From assembly GCA_945862065.1 (NCBI GenBank), contig CAMAWT010000003.1:62001-126000 (forward strand): 64,000 nt of DNA. Reading direction: 5' to 3'. A program made the position numbers and the translations under genes. How positions within the stretch are numbered: the first letter of the stretch is position 1; every line of letters begins with the position of its first letter. Under the pieces are notes generated by a model. It was not told the DNA's origin, searched no databases, and saw only the letters and a list, made by a program, of their open reading frames with translations. Origin of the DNA: Flavobacterium psychrophilum. Lineage in GTDB: Bacteria > Bacteroidota > Bacteroidia > Flavobacteriales > Flavobacteriaceae. Below, piece after piece: positions 25,301-33,653 of this stretch.

Positions 25301-26329
25301 ATGAAATCGAAAGCTACATTAAAGGAAATAGCAAAAGAATTAAATGTTTCTATTTCGACTGTTTCTAAGGCATTAAATGACAGTCCGGAGATTAGTGAAC
25401 CTACAAAATTACGCGTTCAAGAATATGCTAAATTGAAGAATTACAAGCCAAATGTGATTGGTTTGAATTTGAAAAACAGGTCGACAAGAACTATTGGAGT
25501 TATTGTTCCTAATATTTTGAATTCTTTTTTCGCGAAAGTTTTTACGGGTATTGAAAAGGTTGCTGATGAAAAAGGGTATAAAGTAATTACTTGTATATCT
25601 AACGAAAGTTTAGAGAAAGAGATTGGCGCTTTGGAAATGTTGAGCAATGGAACGATTGATGGTTTTATCCTTTCTATATCGCAAGAAGCACAAAAATTGC
25701 AAGAATTTGGACATTTTAAATCAATCATCAATGAAGGGACACCTATTGTGATGTTTGATAGAATTGCAGACGAAGTAAATTGCGACAAAGTGGTTGTGGA
25801 TGATTTTGAATCGGCGACAAATGCAACAGAACATTTGATAAAAACGGGATGCAAACGCATCGCTTTGTTTTCGACTATTGATAATTTGAGTGTTGGGAAA
25901 TTGCGTGCTAAAGGATTTTATAAGGCATTAGAAAATCATGGAAGCAACGTAAATGAAAATTTAATTTTATGTACTGGTAATGAAGAAGATTTTGATGAAA
26001 AATTGGTTGATTTTTTCAAAAATAATAAAATAGATGGTGTTTTTGCATTAGACGAACATGCCTCTGTGATGGCAATGAAATATGGAATAAATAATGGATA
26101 TAACATTCCGGAGGAACTTTCAATAATTGGTTTTGCTGATGGCGTTTGGTCCAGAAGAATGACACCTAGTTTATCAACTGTGAGTCAGCACGGTCCAGAA
26201 ATTGGAGAAGTAGCTGCCAAAATGTTGATTGCAAAATTGGAAAGCAAAGTAGAAATATACCATTATACAACTACAGTTATTAATACGGAACTTCGTCAAA
26301 GAGAGTCGACTAAAAAAATAAAAATTTAA
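25301..26329 (+). CDS. LacI/GalR family transcriptional regulator
   Basis: A 342-residue DNA-binding regulator. The N-terminal helix-turn-helix (TLKEIAKELNVSISTVSKAL, about 6-25) and hinge helix region (YKPNVIGLNLK) precede a periplasmic-binding-protein-like sensor domain (RTIGVIVPNILNSFFAKV to the C-terminus, with FALDEHASVMAMKYG). The ligand is probably a sugar or related small molecule, as in the family, but it cannot be identified. The gene is first in a run of three: the ankyrin gene starts 13 bases after its stop and the DOMON gene follows, suggesting co-transcription rather than classical divergent control. Confidence 0.93.
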   Translation: MKSKATLKEIAKELNVSISTVSKALNDSPEISEPTKLRVQEYAKLKNYKPNVIGLNLKNRSTRTIGVIVPNILNSFFAKVFTGIEKVADEKGYKVITCISNESLEKEIGALEMLSNGTIDGFILSISQEAQKLQEFGHFKSIINEGTPIVMFDRIADEVNCDKVVVDDFESATNATEHLIKTGCKRIALFSTIDNLSVGKLRAKGFYKALENHGSNVNENLILCTGNEEDFDEKLVDFFKNNKIDGVFALDEHASVMAMKYGINNGYNIPEELSIIGFADGVWSRRMTPSLSTVSQHGPEIGEVAAKMLIAKLESKVEIYHYTTTVINTELRQRESTKKIKI

Positions 26330-26341
26330 TATTAAACAAAA

Positions 26342-26878
26342 ATGATTATTTTTGAAAAAAAAATTGTGAAGTATTTTCTCATTTTATTTATTGTTCATTT
26401 TTCGTTTTCGCAACAACAATTAGATGTTTTTGATATTGCGAAAAAAGGCACAATTGAAAATGCAATCGAAGTTTTAAAAACGAATCCTAATGCCTTCAAT
26501 ATAGTTGACAAGAATGGGTTTTCGCCTCTTACATTGTCATGTTATTATGGAAATAATAAGGTTGCTACATTTTTAATAAAAAAAGGGATTGATATCAATA
26601 GCAATTCCAAATTTGGAACACCTTTAATGGCATCTATTGTTAAGGGGAATAATGAGATTGCTAAATTATTAATTGAAAAAAATGCAGATATAAATTTTGA
26701 AGATGAGAATGGAATAACCGCTTTAATATATGCTGTTCAGTTTTCAAACAAAGAAATGGTTTCGCTTTTGATTCAAAAAAAAGCAAATAAATCTCATCAA
26801 GATAAAAAAGGAAAAACCGCTTTTGAATATGCTGTTTTTGCAGGAAACGAAGAAATAATAAATATCTTAAATAACTAA
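26342..26878 (+). CDS. Exported ankyrin-repeat protein
   Basis: A 178-residue protein with a signal peptide (VKYFLILFIVHFSFSQ) and about four ankyrin repeats, for example NGFSPLTLSCYYGNNKVATF, FGTPLMASIVKGNNEIAKLL and NGITALIYAVQFSNKEMVSL. Ankyrin repeats bind proteins; a periplasmic site is expected. Small exported ankyrin proteins near oxidative-stress genes are known in other bacteria (AnkB next to catalase), but here the partner is a DOMON protein. It sits in the middle of a three-gene unit with short spacers (12 and 17 bases). Confidence 0.87.
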   Translation: MIIFEKKIVKYFLILFIVHFSFSQQQLDVFDIAKKGTIENAIEVLKTNPNAFNIVDKNGFSPLTLSCYYGNNKVATFLIKKGIDINSNSKFGTPLMASIVKGNNEIAKLLIEKNADINFEDENGITALIYAVQFSNKEMVSLLIQKKANKSHQDKKGKTAFEYAVFAGNEEIINILNN

Positions 26879-26895
26879 ATAAACTAAAAAAAACT

Positions 26896-27654
26896 ATGAA
26901 AAAAACTTTACTATTAATTATGATTTTTGGCACCTTTTTGGGGTTTTCTCAGCAAAAAAGCACAGGTGTTATTTCATTAACGAGCAACATGACTGTTAAT
27001 CTAACTTTAAATAATACTACATCGAAAGCGAGATTGGTTCTAACAGGTCCGTCAGACAGATGGTTTGCCTTGGGAATAGGTGTTTCAAGCGGTTTTGGAA
27101 TGTCTAGTGGTGATGTACTTGTTTATTCAAATTCATTATCTGATTGTCATTATGGTGGTTATGGGTCTCCTTCGGCTGACTCAAGCCAAGATTGGTCGCA
27201 AATTTCAAACAATGTGGTTTCAGGTGTTAGAACCTTAACATTGGAGCGTAATTTAACCAATGGCGATTCAGACGATTTTCAAATGGCTTATGCGTCAACA
27301 AATTCAATCAGTTTTGCTTGGGCTCGTGCAGATAATGCAAGTTTTTCTGTGAACGGTCACGCTGGAAATAGAGGATTTCAATCGTCAACATTGACATTAG
27401 GAGTGGATGATTTTTCATTAAATGCTACACAAATTTACCCTAATCCTTCAAACGGGACATTCCTTGTTAAAACAAATACTAATTTAGATACCATTAATGT
27501 GTATTCTCAAACGGGTTCTTTGGTTAAAACAATTGAAGTTCAAGATAATTCTGATGCAACTGAAGTTCAAATAAATAGCTTACAAACTGGTATTTATTTA
27601 CTTCAATTAATTAATTCATCAGAAAAAACTTGGAAGAAAATTATTGTTCAATAA
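26896..27654 (+). CDS. Secreted DOMON-domain protein with type IX (type A) sorting domain
   Basis: A 252-residue protein. It has a signal peptide (cut near GFSQ), then a DOMON-like beta-sandwich at about 23-168 with DRWFALGIGVSSGFGMSSGD. In haem-binding DOMON domains a Met and a His ligate the haem; Met69 and His155 (NGHAGNRG) are in suitable positions. A C-terminal sorting domain follows from about 179 (IYPNPSNGTFLVKT, QTGIYLLQL, KKIIVQ end), which directs export through the type IX system that includes SprA (58579). The substrate or redox role is unknown. It ends the LacI-ankyrin-DOMON operon before a strong terminator. Confidence 0.82.
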   Translation: MKKTLLLIMIFGTFLGFSQQKSTGVISLTSNMTVNLTLNNTTSKARLVLTGPSDRWFALGIGVSSGFGMSSGDVLVYSNSLSDCHYGGYGSPSADSSQDWSQISNNVVSGVRTLTLERNLTNGDSDDFQMAYASTNSISFAWARADNASFSVNGHAGNRGFQSSTLTLGVDDFSLNATQIYPNPSNGTFLVKTNTNLDTINVYSQTGSLVKTIEVQDNSDATEVQINSLQTGIYLLQLINSSEKTWKKIIVQ

Positions 27655-27673
27655 AGTATTGTCTTTAAATATT

Positions 27674-27710
27674 AAAGAGCCGCTTTTATACAAAAGCGGC
27701 TCTTTTTATT
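27674..27710 (+). terminator. Rho-independent terminator of the LacI-ankyrin-DOMON operon
   Basis: A perfect 14-bp stem (27674-27687 with 27692-27705, four-base loop) contains AGCCGC/GCGGCT and continues into a T-run. It is 20 bases after the DOMON stop codon. It may also stop polA transcription from the other strand, although the T-run on that side is short. Confidence 0.85.
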
Positions 27711-27744
27711 TAGACTGAAAACTGTGTCTGAAAACTGAAAACTT

Positions 27745-30576
27745 CTAATGTGCCTCCAGCCAGTTTACACCCTCACCAACTTCCACTTCCAACGGCACAT
27801 CCATTTTGAATGCATTTTCCATTTCGTGTTTTATCATCGGTTTAATTTTTTCTAATTCTGAGTTGTGTACATCAAAAACCAATTCATCATGCACCTGCAA
27901 TAACATTTTTGACTTCCAATTTTCTGAAGTTAGTTTTTTGTAAATATTGATCATGGCTATTTTGATGATGTCGGCAGCACTACCTTGTATAGGTGCGTTT
28001 ACAGCATTTCGTTCGGCACCACTTCTTACCATCATGTTTGCTGAATTGATGTCTTTTAAATAACGTCTTCTTCCCAAAACAGTTTGAACATAACCGTTTT
28101 CTCTAGCAAAATCAACTTGAGCTGACATGTACGATTTCAAATTTGGATAGGTCTGATAATAGGCTTCAATCAATGCCGCGCTTTCTTTTCGCGAAAGCGA
28201 AGTTTGATTGCTCAATCCAAAAGCGGAAACCCCATAAATGATTCCGAAATTGACTGTTTTGGCATGACTTCGTTGCTCTTTAGTTACTTCTTCCAACGGC
28301 ACATTAAATACTTTAGCTGCTGTACTTTTGTGGATATCTTCATTGTTTTGAAAGGCCTTAATCATGTTCTCTTCACCCGATAATGCTGCAATAATTCGAA
28401 GTTCTATTTGAGAATAATCGGCAGAAACTAAGGTATGATTTTCATCTCGTGCAATAAACGCTTTTCTGATCAATCGCCCTCTTTCAGTTCGGATGGGTAT
28501 GTTTTGCAAATTCGGATTATTGGAACTCAAACGTCCTGTTGCAGCTACCGTTTGCATATAATCAGTGTGAACTCTGCCCGTTTTTTTATCGACCTGATTA
28601 GGAAGTGCATCAATATACGTGCTTTGCAATTTCACCATTTGACGCCAGTCCAATATATCTTTCACTATGGGATAATCATTTGCTAAATAAGACAAAATTT
28701 CTTCTCCCGTAGCATACTGACCTGTTTTTGTTTTCTTTTGTTTGGCTCCGCCGATTTTTAGTTTATCAAACAAGATATCTCCAAGTTGCTTTGGAGAAGC
28801 CAAGTTGAATTTTTCACCTGCAGTTTCGTATATTTTTTGTTCTAATGCAGCGCTTTCTTTTGCAATCTCAACCGACATTTCTTTCAAAAATGGTACATCA
28901 AGATTGATACCCTCCAGTTCCATAGCTGCCAAAACAGGTACTAACGGAATCTCAATGTCATCAAATAATTTTTTGGTTTCCGCTTTTTCTAGAATCGGAC
29001 TAAAATGTTGCTTCAATTGAAACGTTACATCGGCGTCTTCTGCAGCATATTCTTTGATGTCTTCCAAGACAACGTTGCGCATCGATAATTGATTTTTACC
29101 TTTTTTACCGATTAACGTTTCTATTGATTTTGGCGAATATTTTAAATAGGTTTCAGACAAAACATCCATATTATGACGCATATCTGGATTGATCAAATAA
29201 TGGGCAATCATGGTGTCGAATAATTGTCCTTTTATTTGAACACCATAATTTGTTAAAATTTTCAAATCATATTTAATATTTTGACCAATTTTTTCAATCG
29301 TTTCACTTTCAAAAAACGGTTTGAATTTTTCAATCAAAGCTTGAGCTTCCTCTCGATTTTCAGAAAACGGAACATAAAAGGCCTCGTTTTTTGCCCAAGA
29401 AAAAGACATTCCGACCAACTCGGCATTCAAAGCATCAATACCTGTAGTTTCTGTATCAAAACAAACGGATGTTTGGTTCATCAAGGTTTGCAAAAACAAT
29501 TTAGTACCCAATTCGCCTTGCACAACTGTGTAGTTATGATTGGTGTTTTCTAAATTGGCATATTGGGAATTATTTGTCGTTGCATCATCCGATTCATCAC
29601 TAAAACCAAATAAATCAAATTGCTCTTCATTGGTTTTTTTAGTAACTACTTTTTTAGAAGTCTCTTTCTCAATACCACTTTCTGCAGATTGAGGGTTATA
29701 TAGTTTATCAAATTGCGCCTTCATTTGACGAAATTCCAACTCTTGAAACAAAGCATCAGTTTTTTCAACATCGGGTTTTGAAAGTTCGTAATCTTTTTCA
29801 TCAAAAACAACCGGGCAATCGAGCAAAATAGTGGCTAATTTTTTGGATAAAATTCCCATCTCTGCATTCGCTTCAATTTTATCTTTAATGGCGCCTTTCA
29901 ACAGATGTGTATTGGCTAATAAATTTTCCATCGAACCAAATTCGGCCAAAAATTTCTTAGCTGTTTTTTCACCCACACCCGGCAATCCCGGAATATTATC
30001 TGCCGCATCACCCATCATTCCTAAAAAGTCAATAACTTGTTCTGGTCTTTGGATTTCAAATTTTTCAAGCACTTCAGGAATGCCCCAAATTTCGATGTCA
30101 TTTCCCATGCGGGCTGGTTTGTACATGAAAATATTTTCTGAAACCAACTGCGCAAAATCCTTATCTGGTGTTACCATAAACACTTTATAATTTTGCTTTT
30201 CGGCTTGTTTAGCAATTGTTCCAATCAAATCATCAGCTTCAAAACCTGCTACTTCAATAATTGGTATATGCATGGCACGTAGCAATTCTTGAATGAAAGG
30301 AACGGCAATTTTTATAGCTTCTGGAGTTTCATCTCGGTGCGCTTTATATTCCTGATACATTTCATATCTATAGGTGCTTCCGCCTTTGTCAAAAGCCACA
30401 GCCAAATGATCTGGTTTTTCTCTTTTTATTACATCCATCAAGGCATTCATAAACCCCATAATGGCCGAGGTATCCATCCCTTTGGAATTGATTCTTGGAT
30501 TTTTGATAAAAGCAAAATAGCCTCTAAAAATTAAGGCATAGGCATCTAAAAGATACAAACGTTTTTGATCAGACAT
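27745..30576 (-). CDS. polA: DNA polymerase I
   Basis: A 943-residue repair and Okazaki-processing polymerase. The 5' nuclease domain (residues 1-300) has LYLLDAYALIFRGYFAF, DFLGMMGDAADNIPG and GVGEKTAKKFL. The 3'-5' exonuclease is intact: CFDTETTGIDAL gives the DxE pair, and YAAEDADVTFQL the last aspartate. Polymerase motifs are DYSQIELR (A), KTVNFGIIYG (B) and VHDELVFD (C). The frame is open to 30714, but the start at 30576 (MSDQKRLYLLDAY) matches the family; the extra 46 residues would run into the divergent gene at 30692. It is transcribed alone. Confidence 0.96.
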   Translation of the reverse strand: MSDQKRLYLLDAYALIFRGYFAFIKNPRINSKGMDTSAIMGFMNALMDVIKREKPDHLAVAFDKGGSTYRYEMYQEYKAHRDETPEAIKIAVPFIQELLRAMHIPIIEVAGFEADDLIGTIAKQAEKQNYKVFMVTPDKDFAQLVSENIFMYKPARMGNDIEIWGIPEVLEKFEIQRPEQVIDFLGMMGDAADNIPGLPGVGEKTAKKFLAEFGSMENLLANTHLLKGAIKDKIEANAEMGILSKKLATILLDCPVVFDEKDYELSKPDVEKTDALFQELEFRQMKAQFDKLYNPQSAESGIEKETSKKVVTKKTNEEQFDLFGFSDESDDATTNNSQYANLENTNHNYTVVQGELGTKLFLQTLMNQTSVCFDTETTGIDALNAELVGMSFSWAKNEAFYVPFSENREEAQALIEKFKPFFESETIEKIGQNIKYDLKILTNYGVQIKGQLFDTMIAHYLINPDMRHNMDVLSETYLKYSPKSIETLIGKKGKNQLSMRNVVLEDIKEYAAEDADVTFQLKQHFSPILEKAETKKLFDDIEIPLVPVLAAMELEGINLDVPFLKEMSVEIAKESAALEQKIYETAGEKFNLASPKQLGDILFDKLKIGGAKQKKTKTGQYATGEEILSYLANDYPIVKDILDWRQMVKLQSTYIDALPNQVDKKTGRVHTDYMQTVAATGRLSSNNPNLQNIPIRTERGRLIRKAFIARDENHTLVSADYSQIELRIIAALSGEENMIKAFQNNEDIHKSTAAKVFNVPLEEVTKEQRSHAKTVNFGIIYGVSAFGLSNQTSLSRKESAALIEAYYQTYPNLKSYMSAQVDFARENGYVQTVLGRRRYLKDINSANMMVRSGAERNAVNAPIQGSAADIIKIAMINIYKKLTSENWKSKMLLQVHDELVFDVHNSELEKIKPMIKHEMENAFKMDVPLEVEVGEGVNWLEAH

Positions 30577-30691
30577 GGAAATATATTTATTTGGATGGTA
30601 AAAATAGTTAATCTTTTTAAAACTTTGTTGTTTTGTTTGTATTGTGTTAAAAGAAATATTCATTAAAAAATTATTCATATTTTTGTTCTCA

Positions 30692-31045
30692 ATGAAGAGA
30701 AAATCAATCATCATGAGTTTATCCTTTTCAGGATATATTTTACTTGCTATTCTTTTGCAAGCATGTCACTCATGGGAACATCTTTACAAATCTTTTCAAG
30801 AAACACATTGCAGCCATCATTATGCAAAAGGCAAAAGTCAAATTAGTCATGCGCATACACCACTAGATCATTGTTTTACTTGTGATTTTGCTTTTACAGG
30901 AGCAACCGAAACACCTGTTTTTACCTATTCATTCTATCGTTTTTCTCCCTATTACACTTTAAACGCATCTTATAAACAGAGTTTAAATTCGTTATTTAAT
31001 GGATGTTTATTTTCTGATAGAGCGCCTCCCCTATTTTTTTCATAA
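30692..31045 (+). CDS. Small exported His/Cys-rich protein next to a TonB-dependent receptor
   Basis: A 117-residue protein, not assigned to a family. An N-terminal hydrophobic segment (about 8-24) ends in LLQACHSWEH, which could be a lipobox-like site or a signal anchor. It is followed by a His/Cys cluster: THCSHHYAKG, HAHTPLDHCFTCDF (HC-x2-C). The pattern suggests metal or haem binding. The longer frame from 30644 uses a GTG and is not preferred. The gene is divergent from polA and 92 bases upstream of a TonB-dependent receptor, and probably forms a unit with it. A metal-related role is inference. Confidence 0.65.
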   Translation: MKRKSIIMSLSFSGYILLAILLQACHSWEHLYKSFQETHCSHHYAKGKSQISHAHTPLDHCFTCDFAFTGATETPVFTYSFYRFSPYYTLNASYKQSLNSLFNGCLFSDRAPPLFFS

Positions 31046-31137
31046 CTGTTTTTAAAAAAAATTTAGCTAGTAACTGAGTTGCAAACCATGTTTTGTAATT
31101 CAGTGTTCAGGCTATTTATCAATTTCAATACTATTTT

Positions 31138-33135
31138 ATGAAAAAAATTATATCCTTACTATTCATTAGTTATTCGTTAATCAGTTTTTCTCAAGAGGAA
31201 ACCCAACAAAAAAAAGACACTATTCATCAAATGGATGAAGTGATTGTTTCTACTGCATTCAACAAATTACAATCGCAAAACGTGATGAAAGTAGAACACA
31301 TAAAAATGAATTCCGTTCAACAAAAAGGCGCTTTAACTTTGTCTGAAGGTTTAACTTCTATCCCTGGAGTATCTGTGATTTCTACAGGTGCATCCATTGG
31401 AAAACCAGTAATTCGTGGGCTAAGCGGAAATCGTGTGCTTGTTTACACTCAAGGTGTACGACTCGAAAATCAACAATTTGGCGAAGAGCACGGACTTGGT
31501 TTAAACGACTCTGGAGTGGATAGTTTTGAAATAATCAAAGGGCCTGCCTCGCTTCTTTATGGTTCGGATGCATTGGGAGGTGTTATATATTTTAACCCCG
31601 AAAAATTCGCAGCAGAAAAGTCTGACTCTTTCAGTTTTAAAAGCACTTATTTTACCAATACTTTTGGCAACAATACTAGTTTAGGATACAAAGCTTCGGG
31701 TGAAAATTTAAAATTTACTTCGAATGTAAGTTACAGTAGCCATGGCGATTACAAAATTGCAAAAGGTGATAAAGTTACCAATACCCGTTTTAACGAATTG
31801 GATTTTAAAACCGGAATTGGATTTACTAAAAATAATTTTTCGACTGTTTTTCGATACAATTTCAATCAATTGCATTTGGGAATTCCAGAAAACGGTATTG
31901 GAATCCAAACCAAATCGCACAAACCCGATTATCCGAATCAAAAGGTATTTAACCAAATTGCGAGTTTGAATTCGGTTTATACCTTTACAAATTCTAAAAT
32001 AGAAGCCGATCTTGGTTACATCAACAACAACCGAAGTGAGTTTGAAGACAGCCCCACGGCACTATTAAAAATGAAACTCAAAACCTTTAATTATAATGTA
32101 AAATATTATGTTCCAAAAAAAGGGAAACTAGAAACCATCATTGGAACACAAGGAATGTCACAAACCAACACCAACTTTGGCGAAGAATTGTTGATTCCTG
32201 ATGCTACAACAACCGATTTTGGTGTTTTTTCAACCACTTACTTAAGCTTGAAAAAAAATATTTTCCAAGCGGGTATTCGTTGGGATCATCGAAAAATAAC
32301 TTCAAAAACTGCTGGAGAAATTGGAACTGAAGGATATTTTGAAGCAATAAATCGCAATTTTAATTCCATTAATGCGTCTTTCGGTTACAAAACTAACCTG
32401 AAAGATAATTTAATTTGCAGACTCAACTTGGCTTCGGGCTTTCGAGCGCCAAACCTATCAGAACTAACGTCCAACGGTGTTCATGAAGGAAGCAACCGAT
32501 ACGAAATTGGAAATGCCAACCTCAAAAATGAGCAAAATTTTCAGACCGATCTTAATTTTGAATACCGAAATCCGCACTTTGAGTTTTTTGCAAACGGATT
32601 TTACAATGCTATCAATAACTACATTTTCATCAGTCCAAACGGAACTGTCATTGATCAAAATGATGTGTACACATACACCCAATCCAATGCAAAACTATTT
32701 GGTGGCGAAGCCGGAATTCATTTTCATCCGCATCCGTTAGATTGGTTTCACATTACCTCCAGTTTTGAATCGGTCAACGGAAAACAATCCAACAATCAAA
32801 ACATTCCGCTCATCCCAGCCAATAAATGGAATACAACCATCAAAACCGAATTTAATAAAACAAAAAGGTTCAAAGAAACCATAGCTTCTGTTAGTTTCGA
32901 GCACCTTTTTGACCAAAACAACCCCGGTCAATTTGAATCAAAAACAACAGATTATACCCTTGTCAATCTATTTTTAAGCACAACCGTTACACTAGAAAAA
33001 ACACCCATTCAATTGCAAATAAATGCAAATAACCTATTCGACAAAAACTATATTTCACATCTATCCCGACTCAAAACAGACGGAATACCCAACATGGGCC
33101 GAAACATTGTTTTGCGAATTCTTTTTTCTATATAG
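31138..33135 (+). CDS. TonB-dependent outer-membrane receptor
   Basis: A 665-residue receptor that imports a ligand across the outer membrane using TonB energy. After the signal peptide (SLISFSQ) the plug domain is clear: MDEVIVSTAFNK as TonB box region, then LTLSEGLTSIPGVSVIS, PVIRGLSGNRVLVYTQGVRL and IIKGPASLLYGSDALGGVI. The rest is a 22-strand barrel that ends in aromatic IVLRILFSI. No carboxypeptidase-like extension is present. A histidine-rich loop (HFHPHPLDWFH) and the His/Cys-rich upstream neighbour recall metal receptors such as ZnuD. Zinc or copper is a guess. Confidence 0.93.
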   Translation: MKKIISLLFISYSLISFSQEETQQKKDTIHQMDEVIVSTAFNKLQSQNVMKVEHIKMNSVQQKGALTLSEGLTSIPGVSVISTGASIGKPVIRGLSGNRVLVYTQGVRLENQQFGEEHGLGLNDSGVDSFEIIKGPASLLYGSDALGGVIYFNPEKFAAEKSDSFSFKSTYFTNTFGNNTSLGYKASGENLKFTSNVSYSSHGDYKIAKGDKVTNTRFNELDFKTGIGFTKNNFSTVFRYNFNQLHLGIPENGIGIQTKSHKPDYPNQKVFNQIASLNSVYTFTNSKIEADLGYINNNRSEFEDSPTALLKMKLKTFNYNVKYYVPKKGKLETIIGTQGMSQTNTNFGEELLIPDATTTDFGVFSTTYLSLKKNIFQAGIRWDHRKITSKTAGEIGTEGYFEAINRNFNSINASFGYKTNLKDNLICRLNLASGFRAPNLSELTSNGVHEGSNRYEIGNANLKNEQNFQTDLNFEYRNPHFEFFANGFYNAINNYIFISPNGTVIDQNDVYTYTQSNAKLFGGEAGIHFHPHPLDWFHITSSFESVNGKQSNNQNIPLIPANKWNTTIKTEFNKTKRFKETIASVSFEHLFDQNNPGQFESKTTDYTLVNLFLSTTVTLEKTPIQLQINANNLFDKNYISHLSRLKTDGIPNMGRNIVLRILFSI

Positions 33136-33234
33136 CAGCACACAATTCCGTTTCATAAGTAGTTTTGTCCTGCTCTCGCCTTTATCTTGCTCGCCCTCCG
33201 GGACTTCGCAAGGATATCGGCTCCATCAGGGCTA
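33135..33234 (-). repeat. Interspersed repeat, family A copy 2
   Basis: Read on the minus strand the element starts TAGCCCTGATGGAGCC and GATATCC, has a stem-loop centre (TTGCG..TCCCGGAGGGCGAGCAA), and ends GATAAAGGCGAGAGCAGGAC plus GTGTGCTGC. It begins at the last base of the TonB receptor stop codon. It is nearly identical to the copy at 35802-35901 and similar to those at 3545 and 39231. Confidence 0.8.
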
Positions 33235-33276
33235 TTTATGAAAAATTGATTTTAGTTGAAAAATAGTTGGAAGTCG

Positions 33277-33320
33277 AAAGTCATAAAGTCTTAAAGTCAC
33301 AAAGTCTTAAAGTCTTAAAG
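33277..33320. repeat. 8-bp short tandem repeat (33136-33653 intergenic region)
   Basis: Five and a half units of AAAGTCTT or close variants (AAAGTCAT, AAAGTCAC) stand in tandem. The intergenic region from the receptor to the peptidase (about 518 bases) holds, in order, the family A repeat, this tract, a palindrome (33336-33369), a second hairpin (33390-33415) and AT-rich sequence. I see no gene in it. Confidence 0.7.
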
Positions 33321-33335
33321 TAGCCCCGAAACTAA

Positions 33336-33369
33336 AAACCCTGTTAGCGTTTAAAGTCTAACAGGGTTT
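33336..33369. repeat. Palindrome with CCTGTTAG arms
   Basis: AAACCCTGTTAG (33336-33347) pairs perfectly with CTAACAGGGTTT (33358-33369) around a 10-base loop. Similar arms occur in the hairpins at 53071-53101 and 54150-54178. It is symmetric, so it could end transcription from either side, but no long T-run follows. Confidence 0.6.
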
Positions 33370-33389
33370 AAAAATTAAATTTGCTAAAT

Positions 33390-33415
33390 CACAACTTTTT
33401 ACAGTTGTGGTTTTT
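33390..33415 (+). terminator. Possible rho-independent terminator
   Basis: CACAACT (33390-33396) pairs with AGTTGTG (33403-33409), followed by G and five Ts. It could end transcripts from the TonB receptor, although it is about 255 bases after that stop codon. Confidence 0.4.
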
Positions 33416-33653
33416 GAGTTTTTTTAACACAAGAAAGGATTTGGCAATGGTTGGAAATTAAATTTTGTATCCTTTTTTTGCCACATATTTCAAGAATGAA
33501 ATCCTTGAAAATCAGCTAAATCTTTAACATCCGTGGCAAAAAAATGCCCAAATTTTAATTTGAATTATTATCAGACATTATTGATTTTATTTTTTTCGTC
33601 CAATATTGAATAAAAACACTAATTTAGCATTACCTAATCGAAAAAGATTCCAA

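Noticed and set aside
30577-30714. Extra 46 residues on DNA polymerase I
   Set aside because: Polymerase I normally begins at MSDQKRLYLLDAY; the extension overlaps the start of the divergent gene and has no family match.
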